55,233 bases of DNA from Nitrososphaerales archaeon (GTDB lineage Archaea > Thermoproteota > Nitrososphaeria > Nitrososphaerales > Gagatemarchaeaceae), in the NCBI GenBank assembly GCA_030038365.1, contig JASHPA010000137.1:1-55233 (forward strand), read 5' to 3'. The notes beneath the pieces are model-generated. The model was not told where the DNA came from, searched no databases, and worked only from the letters and a program-made list of their open reading frames with translations. Position 1 is the stretch's first letter; every line of letters begins with the position of its first letter. A program made the translations under genes and the position numbers. Positions 8,831-17,245 of this stretch are shown here, in pieces.

Positions 8831-9784
8831 ATGACGACCTTCCTGATAACGGGCGGAGCCGGATTCATTGGTTCATGGCTTTGCCGTTCGTTGCTGGCAG
8901 ACGGGCACGACGTCACCGTGATGGACACGCGGCGGAGCCATCTTCTGGACGCTGCCGGGAAGATAAAATTCGAGAAGGGAGACATATCATCGTCTGAGAC
9001 GGTCGCCGAGGTGTTGAGGAAGCACCGTCCCGAGACGGTAGTCCACTATGCGGCCCTCCTATCAGCAGACGCGGAGGCCGACTCGTCCCTAGGCTATCGG
9101 ACCAACATAGCTTCCATCTGGCCTCTTTTCGAATCCGCCAGGACTGCGGAAGTCGAATCGGTTCTCTTCGCGAGCAGCAACGCGGCGTACGGCCCAGATG
9201 TAGGTTCTGTCGCCGAGGAGAGGATCTATGCCATCCCCACGACGATCTACGGGATCTCCAAAATCTACGGTGAGATGATCGGAACCTGGTTCTCCAAAAA
9301 GTATGGCATTCGCTTCGCGGCCTTTCGCTATGCGTCCGTGATTGGCCCTGGCAGGGGGCTCGGTGGGGCTTCTGCGTACACCTCTCTCATGATTCAGAAG
9401 CCGGCACAGGGAGAGGCCTATGACGTAGACGTCCGCGAGTCGTCCCGCCTCCCCATAGTCTACGTGAAAGACGCCGTCGGAGCGACCCTATTCGTGTACA
9501 GGAACCTCAGAAGAGCCAAGCAAACGGTATTCAACGTATGCGGGCTCGCCAGGTCGCCCACAGCCGTCGAGATGGCACGCGCCGTCAGGCGACGCCTCCC
9601 TGGTTCGGAGATTCGGTTCAGGCCGAAAGAAGAGGTAGTGAAGATAGTTGATTCGTGGGCCAGGAACTCCTCGACAAGGAGGCTGTCCTCGATGGGATGG
9701 AAGCCGCAATATCCGGACCTCGATGGCCTCGTTTCGGACTTCATCGATGAAGTGAGAGGAAATCCGAAAGTCTACCGGATTTGA
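8831..9784 (+). CDS. Extended SDR, NAD-dependent nucleotide-sugar epimerase/dehydratase family
   Basis: This is a 317-residue extended SDR. GGAGFIG near the N-terminus binds NAD. VHYAALLS is the family HxAA-like segment, followed by FASSNAAYG and the catalytic YGISK (Tyr and Lys). The conserved RYASVIGPGR segment is also seen. It is related to UDP-glucose 4-epimerase and to L-threonine 3-dehydrogenase-like enzymes. No neighbouring glycan genes indicate which sugar or acid it acts on. Confidence 0.88.
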   Translation: MTTFLITGGAGFIGSWLCRSLLADGHDVTVMDTRRSHLLDAAGKIKFEKGDISSSETVAEVLRKHRPETVVHYAALLSADAEADSSLGYRTNIASIWPLFESARTAEVESVLFASSNAAYGPDVGSVAEERIYAIPTTIYGISKIYGEMIGTWFSKKYGIRFAAFRYASVIGPGRGLGGASAYTSLMIQKPAQGEAYDVDVRESSRLPIVYVKDAVGATLFVYRNLRRAKQTVFNVCGLARSPTAVEMARAVRRRLPGSEIRFRPKEEVVKIVDSWARNSSTRRLSSMGWKPQYPDLDGLVSDFIDEVRGNPKVYRI

Positions 9785-9793
9785 GGACTCATC

Positions 9794-10153
9794 TCAGACA
9801 GGCACTTCCACATACGTGTCATGTCTGGGATAGTACGAGTCAGACCACTGGGACTTGTATTTCGCCCTGAGCTGGTCTATGATTCTTCCTGCCTCTGCAG
9901 GGTCCGGTACCAGCTTCGCCTTGGACGATACGGAGGCCCCGCCAACACTGAGACTGATTTGCGGGTCTTCCACGAGATTCCTGAACCATGGCGTCTCCGC
10001 GCCCTTCACTGGGACTATCCTGACGGTCCTTTCTTGCAGGATGAACCAGACCGGAGTCGAACGCTCCTTTTTGGTCTTCCGTCCGGTGACACTGATCTTC
10101 ACCTCGTCCGAATTCTTTAGCTTGCTCAGAAAATCTTCGTGGGTGGTGGCCAT
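9794..10153 (-). CDS. F420-dependent (Ddn-like) nitroreductase-family protein
   Basis: This 119-residue protein has the split-barrel fold of the deazaflavin-dependent nitroreductase (Ddn/DUF385) family. It has KISVTGRKTKKERSTPVW followed by a central strand set and WFRNLVEDPQISLSVGG. Relatives bind cofactor F420, which is common in archaea, and reduce quinones or other electrophiles. It converges on the epimerase gene with a 9-base gap. ATG at 10153. Confidence 0.82.
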   Translation of the reverse strand: MATTHEDFLSKLKNSDEVKISVTGRKTKKERSTPVWFILQERTVRIVPVKGAETPWFRNLVEDPQISLSVGGASVSSKAKLVPDPAEAGRIIDQLRAKYKSQWSDSYYPRHDTYVEVPV

Positions 10154-10257
10154 TCTAGGTCGTTGGAATGCGGCTCCCCGCGTTTAAGTGATTTTGGGCT
10201 GTTTGTTCCCCTGCCTTACCTATTTACGACCGTCCCGAAAGTGGAGACGTCAGAGTG

Positions 10258-11031
10258 ATGGGCACGTCAGAACGGTCCAACGAGGACCCCGGAAGAGAAG
10301 CGAGGGGATGTCTTCACAAGAACTGGCATTACACCTTCGTCGCCTCGCTACTCACGATGCTGACTTGCGCGCTCGCACTGCTCAACGCAGCCTTCAAGGT
10401 CTTCAACATCTCGTCCTACTCGCCATCCGACCTTTCGGTCTCGTTCATTCTGGCTGGCTACCTCGGGATGTTCCTGACGGTCTTGCTCTCTCCAGTTCCC
10501 GATTATCTGCTCCTTCCTGTATATGGCTACCTCTGCAGCCTCGGGCTGTTCAACCCATACACGACCCTCCTCATCTGCGTCGTTGCCGCCGTAGTCCCGA
10601 TAGAGTATGCTGCGGGGAGATACGCAGGCCGGGCGCTTCTGCTCAAGGGCCTTTCCTACTTCCGCATCACAGAACACGACATCCGGGTGGCCGACGACTG
10701 GCTCATTGAGCACGGCAAGTTCTCGATATTCATCGCCACTTTCATCCCGTTCTTCTACAGCATAGCTTCTTTGGCCGCGGGGACGCTGAGGATGAGGTGG
10801 GTCCCTTTTCTGCTGAGCAGCACCATCGGATTCGCGCTCAGATACGTTTTCCTTGAGTACATAGGTTTCTACGGCATCTATGTCTTCGCAGCATCCTTCG
10901 ACTACTCGGAGAGAGGTTTCTTCGCTCTGCTTCTGGCCATCTCATCCGCCTACGTGGCCGGCCATCTTATCAGGGTGTTCCGCGACGAAGGGCGAATTTC
11001 CTCGAAGCTATCCAAGTATAATCTGGGCTAG
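10258..11031 (+). CDS. DedA/SNARE-associated family membrane protein
   Basis: This membrane protein of about 257 residues has the DedA (VTT) domain. Several helices surround an amphipathic re-entrant segment with the motif FIPFFYSIASLAAGTLRM, matching the family pattern of F-x-P-x2-R/Y with a downstream AG. Relatives are proton-dependent lipid scramblases or flippases. ATG at 10258 directly follows a GTG at 10255. A TATA-like CTATTTAC at 10219-10226 fits either start. Confidence 0.85.
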   Translation: MGTSERSNEDPGREARGCLHKNWHYTFVASLLTMLTCALALLNAAFKVFNISSYSPSDLSVSFILAGYLGMFLTVLLSPVPDYLLLPVYGYLCSLGLFNPYTTLLICVVAAVVPIEYAAGRYAGRALLLKGLSYFRITEHDIRVADDWLIEHGKFSIFIATFIPFFYSIASLAAGTLRMRWVPFLLSSTIGFALRYVFLEYIGFYGIYVFAASFDYSERGFFALLLAISSAYVAGHLIRVFRDEGRISSKLSKYNLG

Positions 11032-11556
11032 AGGCGGAAACGCCGGAACGAGGAAGTTGACGCGGGCGAGAGCGCATCGGCCGTCGCGTACTTGGCAGTC
11101 CCACACGTCAATCAATGGGGGAAGATGCCGCATTCCCACTTGAAGCAGTTGGAAGCGATTCACTGGAGTGTCGGCCAATCGACCGAGGGTTCGCCCGGAT
11201 TCTCCTTGCGTCGGAGCGGGTCGCGCTGACCGGGGCTTCTCGACTTGGTTTCCAGATTCCTGGGCCCAGGGCAGCGCTAGCTCTCACGTGGGGGCTTTTG
11301 CGCCCACCTGTTACGGATGCGTTTGAGTTGTGGGGCGTGGTGCCGTCCTGCTCCTGCTGGACATGCCGCTTCCCGTGAATCAGCAGTAGCTTGGCTGGCG
11401 GAGGCATCATGGTCAGTGTGGCGGCGACCATACTCCTCGTTGTAACGAACCGAAAGCGCTGGACCGGAGAAAGGAGCCTTCGTCACTATTCGATATGCAT
11501 AGGTACTCCTGAATTGTTCAACTAGGACTAAACCCAAGCGGCGCGTCCCGTTCATC
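11032..11556 (+). other. Long intergenic stretch, no convincing gene
   Basis: I see no convincing gene here. One plus frame from 11115 is open to a TGA at about 11378 and then continues with a short membrane-like segment (IMVSVAATILLVVTNRKRW, ATG at 11408, ending near 11524). It could be a degraded gene, but nothing in it is recognisable. No tRNA or clear repeat is present. Confidence 0.4.
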
Positions 11557-12078
11557 ATGTCGACCAGTACGTCCCGCGAAAGTGAGGTGGAGCTCGAGGT
11601 CGAAAAAGAGCAGGAAAAACCAGTCAAGAGACCTCCGTTGGAGCAGCTAGTCCCGAGGAGCGACGAGCTCTATTCGGCAATCGAACTCGTGCTCATGGCC
11701 TCCCCAAGAAGACAGATACTCCAGGGCGGCGACCTACCTGCACTCGAGAAAGCCGCATACGAAGCCGCGAACTCGGGGGACGCCCTACGCGCGAGGATAG
11801 GCTACGAAGCAGCTGCGAGGGTCGCGCTCTTCGAGCAGAACGAGGACAAGTTCCGTGGCATGCTTGAGAAGGCGGACAAGTTCTCGAAGGAGGGCGAGTC
11901 CTTCAGTAAGATGCATCGGGTTCTGCTGCAGAGGATTGATGATGCGATGTGCATAGCCAGAGAGTTCTATGTCGAACTTGACCAAGAGAAGAAGGCCGCA
12001 GAGGCCGCACCGGCACCGGCCCAGGTGTCCGGTTATGGAAGAGAGTTGCAGGACAGTGCTCGCCTAGGCACTTTGTAA
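11557..12078 (+). CDS. Hypothetical helical protein
   Basis: This 173-residue protein is unrecognised. The first 25 residues are highly charged (SEVELEVEKEQEKPVK) and probably disordered. The middle is alpha-helical with a TPR-like spacing of Ala and Tyr (LEKAAYEAANSGD, RIGYEAAARVALFEQNED). The tail is Ala/Pro-rich. No signal peptide or membrane segment is seen. It lies 18 bases before a small zinc-finger gene on the same strand and may be cotranscribed with it. Confidence 0.75.
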   Translation: MSTSTSRESEVELEVEKEQEKPVKRPPLEQLVPRSDELYSAIELVLMASPRRQILQGGDLPALEKAAYEAANSGDALRARIGYEAAARVALFEQNEDKFRGMLEKADKFSKEGESFSKMHRVLLQRIDDAMCIAREFYVELDQEKKAAEAAPAPAQVSGYGRELQDSARLGTL

Positions 12079-12096
12079 GGCGACAGAAGGCCACGC

Positions 12097-12246
12097 ATGG
12101 AAAGGCCGCAGCCGGATTTCGTCTGCAGCATCTGCGAACGGGTTTTCAGCACGCCAGAAGAACGCCACAGGCACAACACGTCCATACATTTGGCAAATCC
12201 ACGCAGTAGTGGAATTAACACCACCGAACTGCCGTACATGGGATGA
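12097..12246 (+). CDS. 49-residue C2H2 zinc-finger protein
   Basis: A 49-codon frame from ATG 12097 encodes a single classic C2H2 finger: C10-x2-C13-x12-H26-x4-H31, with the usual Phe at position 17 (VCSICERVFS). The finger fills most of the protein, followed by a short polar tail. It probably binds DNA or RNA or another protein. It follows the helical protein gene by 18 bases. Confidence 0.72.
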   Translation: MERPQPDFVCSICERVFSTPEERHRHNTSIHLANPRSSGINTTELPYMG

Positions 12247-12320
12247 GCAAGCAGCGGGCTTACCACAGGGAGGGGAGACAAAGGGCTGCTCTCCCTCCTC
12301 TTTCTTTATGTCACGGATGG

Positions 12321-12935
12321 CTATGTGGAGAGATCGCCGTCTCCGGGCAGGCGCTTTGCCCGCTCGTCCACGGGCGGGTTTCTGTTCCGCGGCCACAGGC
12401 GGAACCTCCGCGCCGACATCTCCTGCGCTAGAATGATCGAGGACGCCATCGCTTCGCTGTTCACGAATGAAGCCGCGAGGTTATCGCACGCCGATTCTTC
12501 GTCGCCGTTGCTTCTGCTGGATGCGTAAGAGAGACCCCCCATAAGCGGGAAGAATAAGGCGATAAACGCCACTTCCGCGATCAGGAGCGAGCCGGTCCCC
12601 ACGAGGGCGGCGAGGGTGAGCGCGGCGGAGACAACCAGACTTGCAGATGCCACTTTTGCTCTTCCGTTGTGATGCATGGAGTGCGCAAACTCGTGAGCCG
12701 CCACGGCGAGTAGCTGTTCGTTCGTCAGTCGCTCGTAGAACCTTTCGCCGAAGACTATCTTGTTCCCCACATTGGCGGCGGACATGTGGCTAGCGCGAAG
12801 TAGGAAGTACCTGTGTCCAGGATTAGGGCTCAGTTCCTCCGCAACCCCCATCCTATGGGCCAGGGAGTCGAGCTCGCTGGACTTGAAGGGCCGGCCTCCA
12901 AAGAAAGCCCTGAGGTACAGCGACGTAAGGTCCAT
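12321..12935 (-). CDS. M48 (HtpX-like) membrane zinc metalloprotease
   Basis: This 204-residue protein has the HEXXH motif HEFAH (H81, E82, H85), two hydrophobic segments at about 95-117 and 119-137, and the third ligand in EESACD (E147-x3-D151). This is the HtpX/Ste24 order. The protein should sit in the membrane with a cytoplasmic active site and degrade damaged membrane proteins. It is shorter than typical HtpX (about 280 residues) because the N-terminal helices are absent. ATG at 12935. Confidence 0.85.
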   Translation of the reverse strand: MDLTSLYLRAFFGGRPFKSSELDSLAHRMGVAEELSPNPGHRYFLLRASHMSAANVGNKIVFGERFYERLTNEQLLAVAAHEFAHSMHHNGRAKVASASLVVSAALTLAALVGTGSLLIAEVAFIALFFPLMGGLSYASSRSNGDEESACDNLAASFVNSEAMASSIILAQEMSARRFRLWPRNRNPPVDERAKRLPGDGDLST

Positions 12936-13081
12936 CGGCGTTTCGAGTACAATCTAATAGATGAACATTAGGAAACATGCCTTCCTTTTGTGCTGCGACA
13001 GGAAGGAAAACCCTAACTGTAGATTCTCAGGCAGAAGAAAAACCGAAGATTCGTGAATCAGGCGGATAGTCAGTCGTCTTT

Positions 13082-13525
13082 ATGTCCGACCGAGAAAAAA
13101 TGACGATGGTAGCAAACTATGTGTTACCCGACACGTTGGTCGGACTGCTGATCCTGGTCCTGGGGATCATAATCCTCTGGGCAGTGATCTCGCTGCCCGT
13201 GTACGTGGCCGGGAAACTGGTTACCGCCGGCAAATCGGACTACGGGGATGCGATGGCCGCGACGCTCGGGGGAGCCATCGGATACATCGTCGTATTCTGG
13301 GGAGGCACGTTCGCCCTCAGCTACATCATGGCCCCCGCCTCAGCCGTGGTGATAGCCTTCATCTTTGCCCTAATTGTCTGGGTCGCGATATACGCGGCGT
13401 CCTTCGACACATCTTGGTTCGGCGGCCTAGGTATAGCCATAGTGGGGTGGGCCGTGCTAGTCATAGTCGACATCATCCTGATGGCCATCTTCGGAGTCGC
13501 AATCCCGAAGTTCTTCCCGTTCTAG
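13082..13525 (+). CDS. Small four-helix membrane protein
   Basis: This 147-residue protein has about four hydrophobic segments, roughly residues 16-40, 58-75, 80-105 and 115-143, with short loops and no charged catalytic pattern. I do not recognise the family. ATG at 13082 is used; a second ATG lies at codon 7. It stands alone between convergent or divergent neighbours. Confidence 0.72.
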   Translation: MSDREKMTMVANYVLPDTLVGLLILVLGIIILWAVISLPVYVAGKLVTAGKSDYGDAMAATLGGAIGYIVVFWGGTFALSYIMAPASAVVIAFIFALIVWVAIYAASFDTSWFGGLGIAIVGWAVLVIVDIILMAIFGVAIPKFFPF

Positions 13526-13567
13526 CGGGGACAATCCCATACGAGCGAAGGAAGTCCGCCTTCGCCC

Positions 13568-14285
13568 CTAACTCTTTATGAACGCCAGCAGCTCCGCATT
13601 GACGGTGTCCTTGTGCGTCGAGCACATCCCATGCGGGGCGCCCCGGATGAGTTTCAGCGTCGCGTTCTTCACTACCTTCGCAGTCAGCAACGCCGAGTCG
13701 GTTACAGGGACAATCTGGTCATCGTCTCCCTGAAGCACGAGTGTGGGGATGCCGATCCTTCTGAGGTCCTCACTGAAGTCGGTCTCGGAAAATTGCTTGA
13801 CACAGTCATAGACGGCCTTATGCCCTGCGAGCATCCCCTGCAGCCAGAATGAATCACGAAGACCCTGTGAGACCTTCGAGCCCGGCCGGTTCGCGCCGTA
13901 GAAGGGAACCGCGAGGTCCTTGAAATACTGCAACCGGTCTGCGAGGACACCTGCCCGAATCTGGTCGACGACCTCGATAGGGGTCCCGCCCGGGTTGGCG
14001 GTGTCTTCACCATGATTGGTGACACTGCGCCGATAAGGACCGCCTTGGAAAGGTGTTTCGTACCATGTCTCCCTTATGTAACGTGCGACCTCGCCTCTCC
14101 GCCCGTCGAGTGCCCGACATGGACGACGTCCTTCAGGTGCAGGTGGTCGATGAGTTCCGAGACATCGTCGGCGTAGGTGTCCATATCGTTGCCGTTCCAC
14201 GGTTGGTCTGAGCGTCCGTGACCGCGGCGGTCGTGCGCGATGCACCTGTACCCCTAGATGCAAGAAAGAGCGCTTCAATGAACGG
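13568..14285 (-). pseudogene. Decayed non-haem chloroperoxidase-type alpha/beta hydrolase
   Basis: The C-terminal half is intact in one frame (PGGTPIEVVDQIRAGVLADR, SFWLQGMLAGHK, the acid region VLQGDDDQIVP, and the catalytic His in GAPHGMCSTHKD). Upstream, the family sequence is spread over different frames. LFLASRG lies in one frame and [13 protein letters not shown] to HVGHSTGG (nucleophile elbow with its Ser) in a second. GEVARYI is in a third, and HGTKHLSKAVLIGAVSP is in another. At least four indels are needed, and the N-terminus is missing. This is a real pseudogene rather than one base error. Confidence 0.85.
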
Positions 14286-14363
14286 TAAGCGGCGATAAGA
14301 TTACTCTAGAAAATTATTGCCTCGAAGATATACGACCGGTCTGGTGCCTGTACATGAAGTTCA

Positions 14364-14618
14364 ATGGCGAAACTAACAACAGAAGAGAGAGAGGAACTGC
14401 CGGCTTCGGATTACGCCTGTCCGATAGACAAGAAACTCCCCCTAAATGACGCCGAACACGTGAGGAACGCCATGGCCCGCTTTGACCAGGTCATAACAAA
14501 CAAGTGCCACCCGGAGGAAGCACGGAAGAGGGTAATCGCGGCTGCCCATAAGTACGGAATTGATGTGAAGGACTTCGAGAAGGTGCATAGCTTCAAGAGC
14601 ACGGCCAGAGAAGGCTGA
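14364..14618 (+). CDS. Small conserved protein, DUF6582-like
   Basis: This 84-residue soluble protein begins MAKLTTEEREELPASDYACP. The pattern resembles small DUF6582-type proteins (MAKLTxxxRxxLPxSDFAxP, then a run on arranging and counting residues HxRNAxAR). The role of that family is unknown. It is conserved enough that the ATG at 14364 is clear. Confidence 0.75.
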   Translation: MAKLTTEEREELPASDYACPIDKKLPLNDAEHVRNAMARFDQVITNKCHPEEARKRVIAAAHKYGIDVKDFEKVHSFKSTAREG

Positions 14619-14675
14619 ACAGCCCCTGCCAGCCGACTGGCAGCAGCCCCACATCAAAAGTACACAACCGGAGGC

Positions 14676-15251
14676 TTAACCGCCGCCGATGGTGCCGCAC
14701 CCGCACCAGCCCATCTCGTCTAGGTTTCCGCCACAGACGGGACAGGTCTTGTCCAGGTACTTGAACTCCTGTGCCGTCTTTCCGAAGCGGCGTATGTGTT
14801 CCTCTCCTCCGGGAGGTTCGCCAACGTTCCACGCGAACGGACCCTCGCCGTCGCCCAAGGCCTTCCTGCGTGTCGTCGCCACAAGATGGGCAAGTTGCTC
14901 GGCCTTGTTCAGGAGGGGTGCTAGTTGCTTCTTATACCAGTCTTCGAGCGCCTGGAGGTCACTCAAAAGCGCAGCGTCCAGCAGCGACGTTGAGACGTCA
15001 TGCACCCTCATCTCGAGTTCGTTAGCGGCCGCCGGGCTCTCCTCGCTAACGTACTTTACTATCTCAGTGCAACACCTCAACGCAAGTTGCGCCTGCGACA
15101 CGCGAAGCGACCACAACGAGTCCTGATCCTTCTGGCTCTCAGAATAGTGTAGGACGAGGAGGTCATCGATTTGTTTCTTATAGCGGCTAATGCGAAGCTC
15201 GATTAGTGCCGCGTTCTTGTTCTGTTCCAGAGTCTCGAGCGGGTTCGACAT
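14676..15251 (-). CDS. Hypothetical helical protein with C-terminal zinc ribbon
   Basis: This is a 191-residue protein. Residues 1-125 are predicted helical and probably coiled coil (QNKNAALIELRISRYKKQ). The last 25 residues hold a CPVCGG and CGC metal site, so it probably carries a zinc ribbon. The family is not recognised. ATG at 15251. Confidence 0.75.
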   Translation of the reverse strand: MSNPLETLEQNKNAALIELRISRYKKQIDDLLVLHYSESQKDQDSLWSLRVSQAQLALRCCTEIVKYVSEESPAAANELEMRVHDVSTSLLDAALLSDLQALEDWYKKQLAPLLNKAEQLAHLVATTRRKALGDGEGPFAWNVGEPPGGEEHIRRFGKTAQEFKYLDKTCPVCGGNLDEMGWCGCGTIGGG

Positions 15252-15419
15252 CTGTAGGCAAGTTGCCCAGCCGACACTATTGCTCTAACGGAGGAATGAT
15301 AGGGAGCGAGCCTATAGAACTATCCGGCCTGCGCGACCGGATTGCCGGCCAGTAGATCCTGATGCTCAGTCCCTGTCGACTCTCCGTCTGATCCAGGAAG
15401 CGCCTGAGAAATCTGTTCC

Positions 15420-17102
15420 TTATTCCGGGGGTATCGTCTTGAAGAGCAATTCGACGTCCACCCCGCGGCTCTTGTTGTAAGTGCGAGCGCCGTAGTAGAT
15501 CACTGCCGCCAATACGAAAATCACTACGCTGACAAGGACTCCGCTCGAGCTGGCGAAGCTCAGCACGCTAGAGGAGGAAGCCGCGCTCGTGATTATCGGG
15601 TAGAAGACAAAAATCCCGAAGACGGGAATCGCGAAGATGAGCCAAGCTACCGATACCAGGGAGATCGCCGGAATTCCTGCTATCTTCCTAATCCAGCTTT
15701 TCGGCGCCATGTTCCAGAGCTCCGGCCTCCTTCTCTTCATCAGCAAGATATTGAGCGATGGGAAGATGTAAGTAGGAAGGGCAAGGAGTATGGAGGCGTA
15801 GAGCGTCGTAGCGGGATTCACTCCGAGGATGTTGGCTATGTATGTGAGATAGACGAGGGCGAGAACGATAATCGTTGTTTTAACTGGAGTGAATGTCCTC
15901 GAGCTGATAGACCCGAACCAGCTAGGGAGTAGTCGGTCCATCGAAGCGGCGAATATCATTCTGATGGCTATCGTCACGGCGACATACACGATACCGATGT
16001 CGGCCAGCGTCATAGAGATTATGCCCAGAGGTATCGCGACGCCTGCGAGGCTGGGGTCCGCAAGTGCGAGTATGGCCGCCGAGTTGGGTGGCGAACCGCC
16101 GAGCGGAGTACTTGAACTTCCGGTCCAGAAGAGGTAACTCCAGGAATTTATCACATTGTATCCACCGGCATATGCGAACGGAATCCAATAGACGCTATAG
16201 TAGAAGACAAGGACCAAGATACATGCTATCGCGCCGTAGTAGGTGGCCTTGGAAGCTTGCCCCTTTATCTCGCCTGCGATGTAGAAGTTGTTCTGGTAAC
16301 CCAAGAACGCGAACACCATGAAGAGCAGCAACGCCCCGAACCCGGAGACGGTGTACCCCGGAGAGAAGCCTCCAGCGGTCGCCGCATTCTCCAGTGCCTG
16401 GATGCTGCTGAAGCCAGAAACCTTGAGGAGGTTCGCTTGGATTGTGGAAGTGCTCGGACTCAGAGCGACGAACGTGAAAAGGAGGATGACCGAGGCGAAT
16501 ATGGCGAGACCTATCGTGATTGTATTGGCGGTTATGTAGGTCTTGGTCTGCCTGAAGCCGAACAGGAAGAAGAAGAACAGAAAGAACGGAATGCTGACGA
16601 TGAGGGAACCCTCGGTGGACGTGAGCCAGTTGCCCGCTGACACCAGAGCGCTCCCATTGGACATCAGGGCGCCGAGCTTCAGAGAATCGCCCATGGTCGT
16701 CATCATGTACCAGTAGTTGAGACCCCCTGCGGTCAGCCATGCGCCCGCATACGTTATTCCCTCTATGAATCCCCAAGCCGGGCTGAAAATCCTCGTCGTG
16801 GCAACGTAATCTCCGCCGCTTCTCGGTACTATGTAAGCGAGGAATACGTAGGTCAGGCCGAAGAAAAACTCGGTTACTGCGGTGATTAGCAGAGCCCAGA
16901 CGAAGATGGGGACGCCGTAAATCATGTTCGTCGGGTACAGCGCCACGAAGGAGATGCTGAATGCCGCTATCCCTATCCCGGAGGAGACCGCAAAGAAAAC
17001 CGCATTGCGAAGACTGATTTCCTTGACCAGCCCCGTCGCGTCTCTCAGGAACGTCTTCTTCGGTCCCGTCGATTCGGCTGTCTTTCCGGACGCATCAGCC
17101 AA
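15420..17102 (-). CDS. APC-superfamily permease, paralogue of the one at 4.9 kb, TTG start
   Basis: This is a 560-residue, roughly 12-helix APC transporter with VPRSGGDYVATTR near helix 2 and a short basic tail ending TIPPE. The first permease also ends in EIPPE, confirming the relationship. The start is TTG at 17102, because a strong TATA-like box at 17124-17133 places the transcript start essentially on it. It is divergent from the hydantoinase-type gene 143 bases away. Transport of a cyclic amide or amino acid fits that context, but this is inference. Confidence 0.9.
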   Translation of the reverse strand: MADASGKTAESTGPKKTFLRDATGLVKEISLRNAVFFAVSSGIGIAAFSISFVALYPTNMIYGVPIFVWALLITAVTEFFFGLTYVFLAYIVPRSGGDYVATTRIFSPAWGFIEGITYAGAWLTAGGLNYWYMMTTMGDSLKLGALMSNGSALVSAGNWLTSTEGSLIVSIPFFLFFFFLFGFRQTKTYITANTITIGLAIFASVILLFTFVALSPSTSTIQANLLKVSGFSSIQALENAATAGGFSPGYTVSGFGALLLFMVFAFLGYQNNFYIAGEIKGQASKATYYGAIACILVLVFYYSVYWIPFAYAGGYNVINSWSYLFWTGSSSTPLGGSPPNSAAILALADPSLAGVAIPLGIISMTLADIGIVYVAVTIAIRMIFAASMDRLLPSWFGSISSRTFTPVKTTIIVLALVYLTYIANILGVNPATTLYASILLALPTYIFPSLNILLMKRRRPELWNMAPKSWIRKIAGIPAISLVSVAWLIFAIPVFGIFVFYPIITSAASSSSVLSFASSSGVLVSVVIFVLAAVIYYGARTYNKSRGVDVELLFKTIPPE

Positions 17103-17123
17103 TAGATGACGACCGTGAAAATA

Positions 17124-17133
17124 ACTTATAAGT
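17124..17133 (-). promoter_or_regulatory. TATA-like box of the second APC permease
   Basis: On the minus strand it reads ACTTATAAGT, centred about 27 bases before the TTG at 17102. This is the classic distance for a leaderless archaeal mRNA. Confidence 0.6.
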
Positions 17134-17245
17134 GTTTACTCTTCAGTGACTTTTCTTTAGGAAAGCTAATCCCGAGGCGATTTTTTGTGACCTTCTGTGA
17201 GGGCGACGAAACGCTATTAGACCACTGCCCGGAATTATTCGTAGA

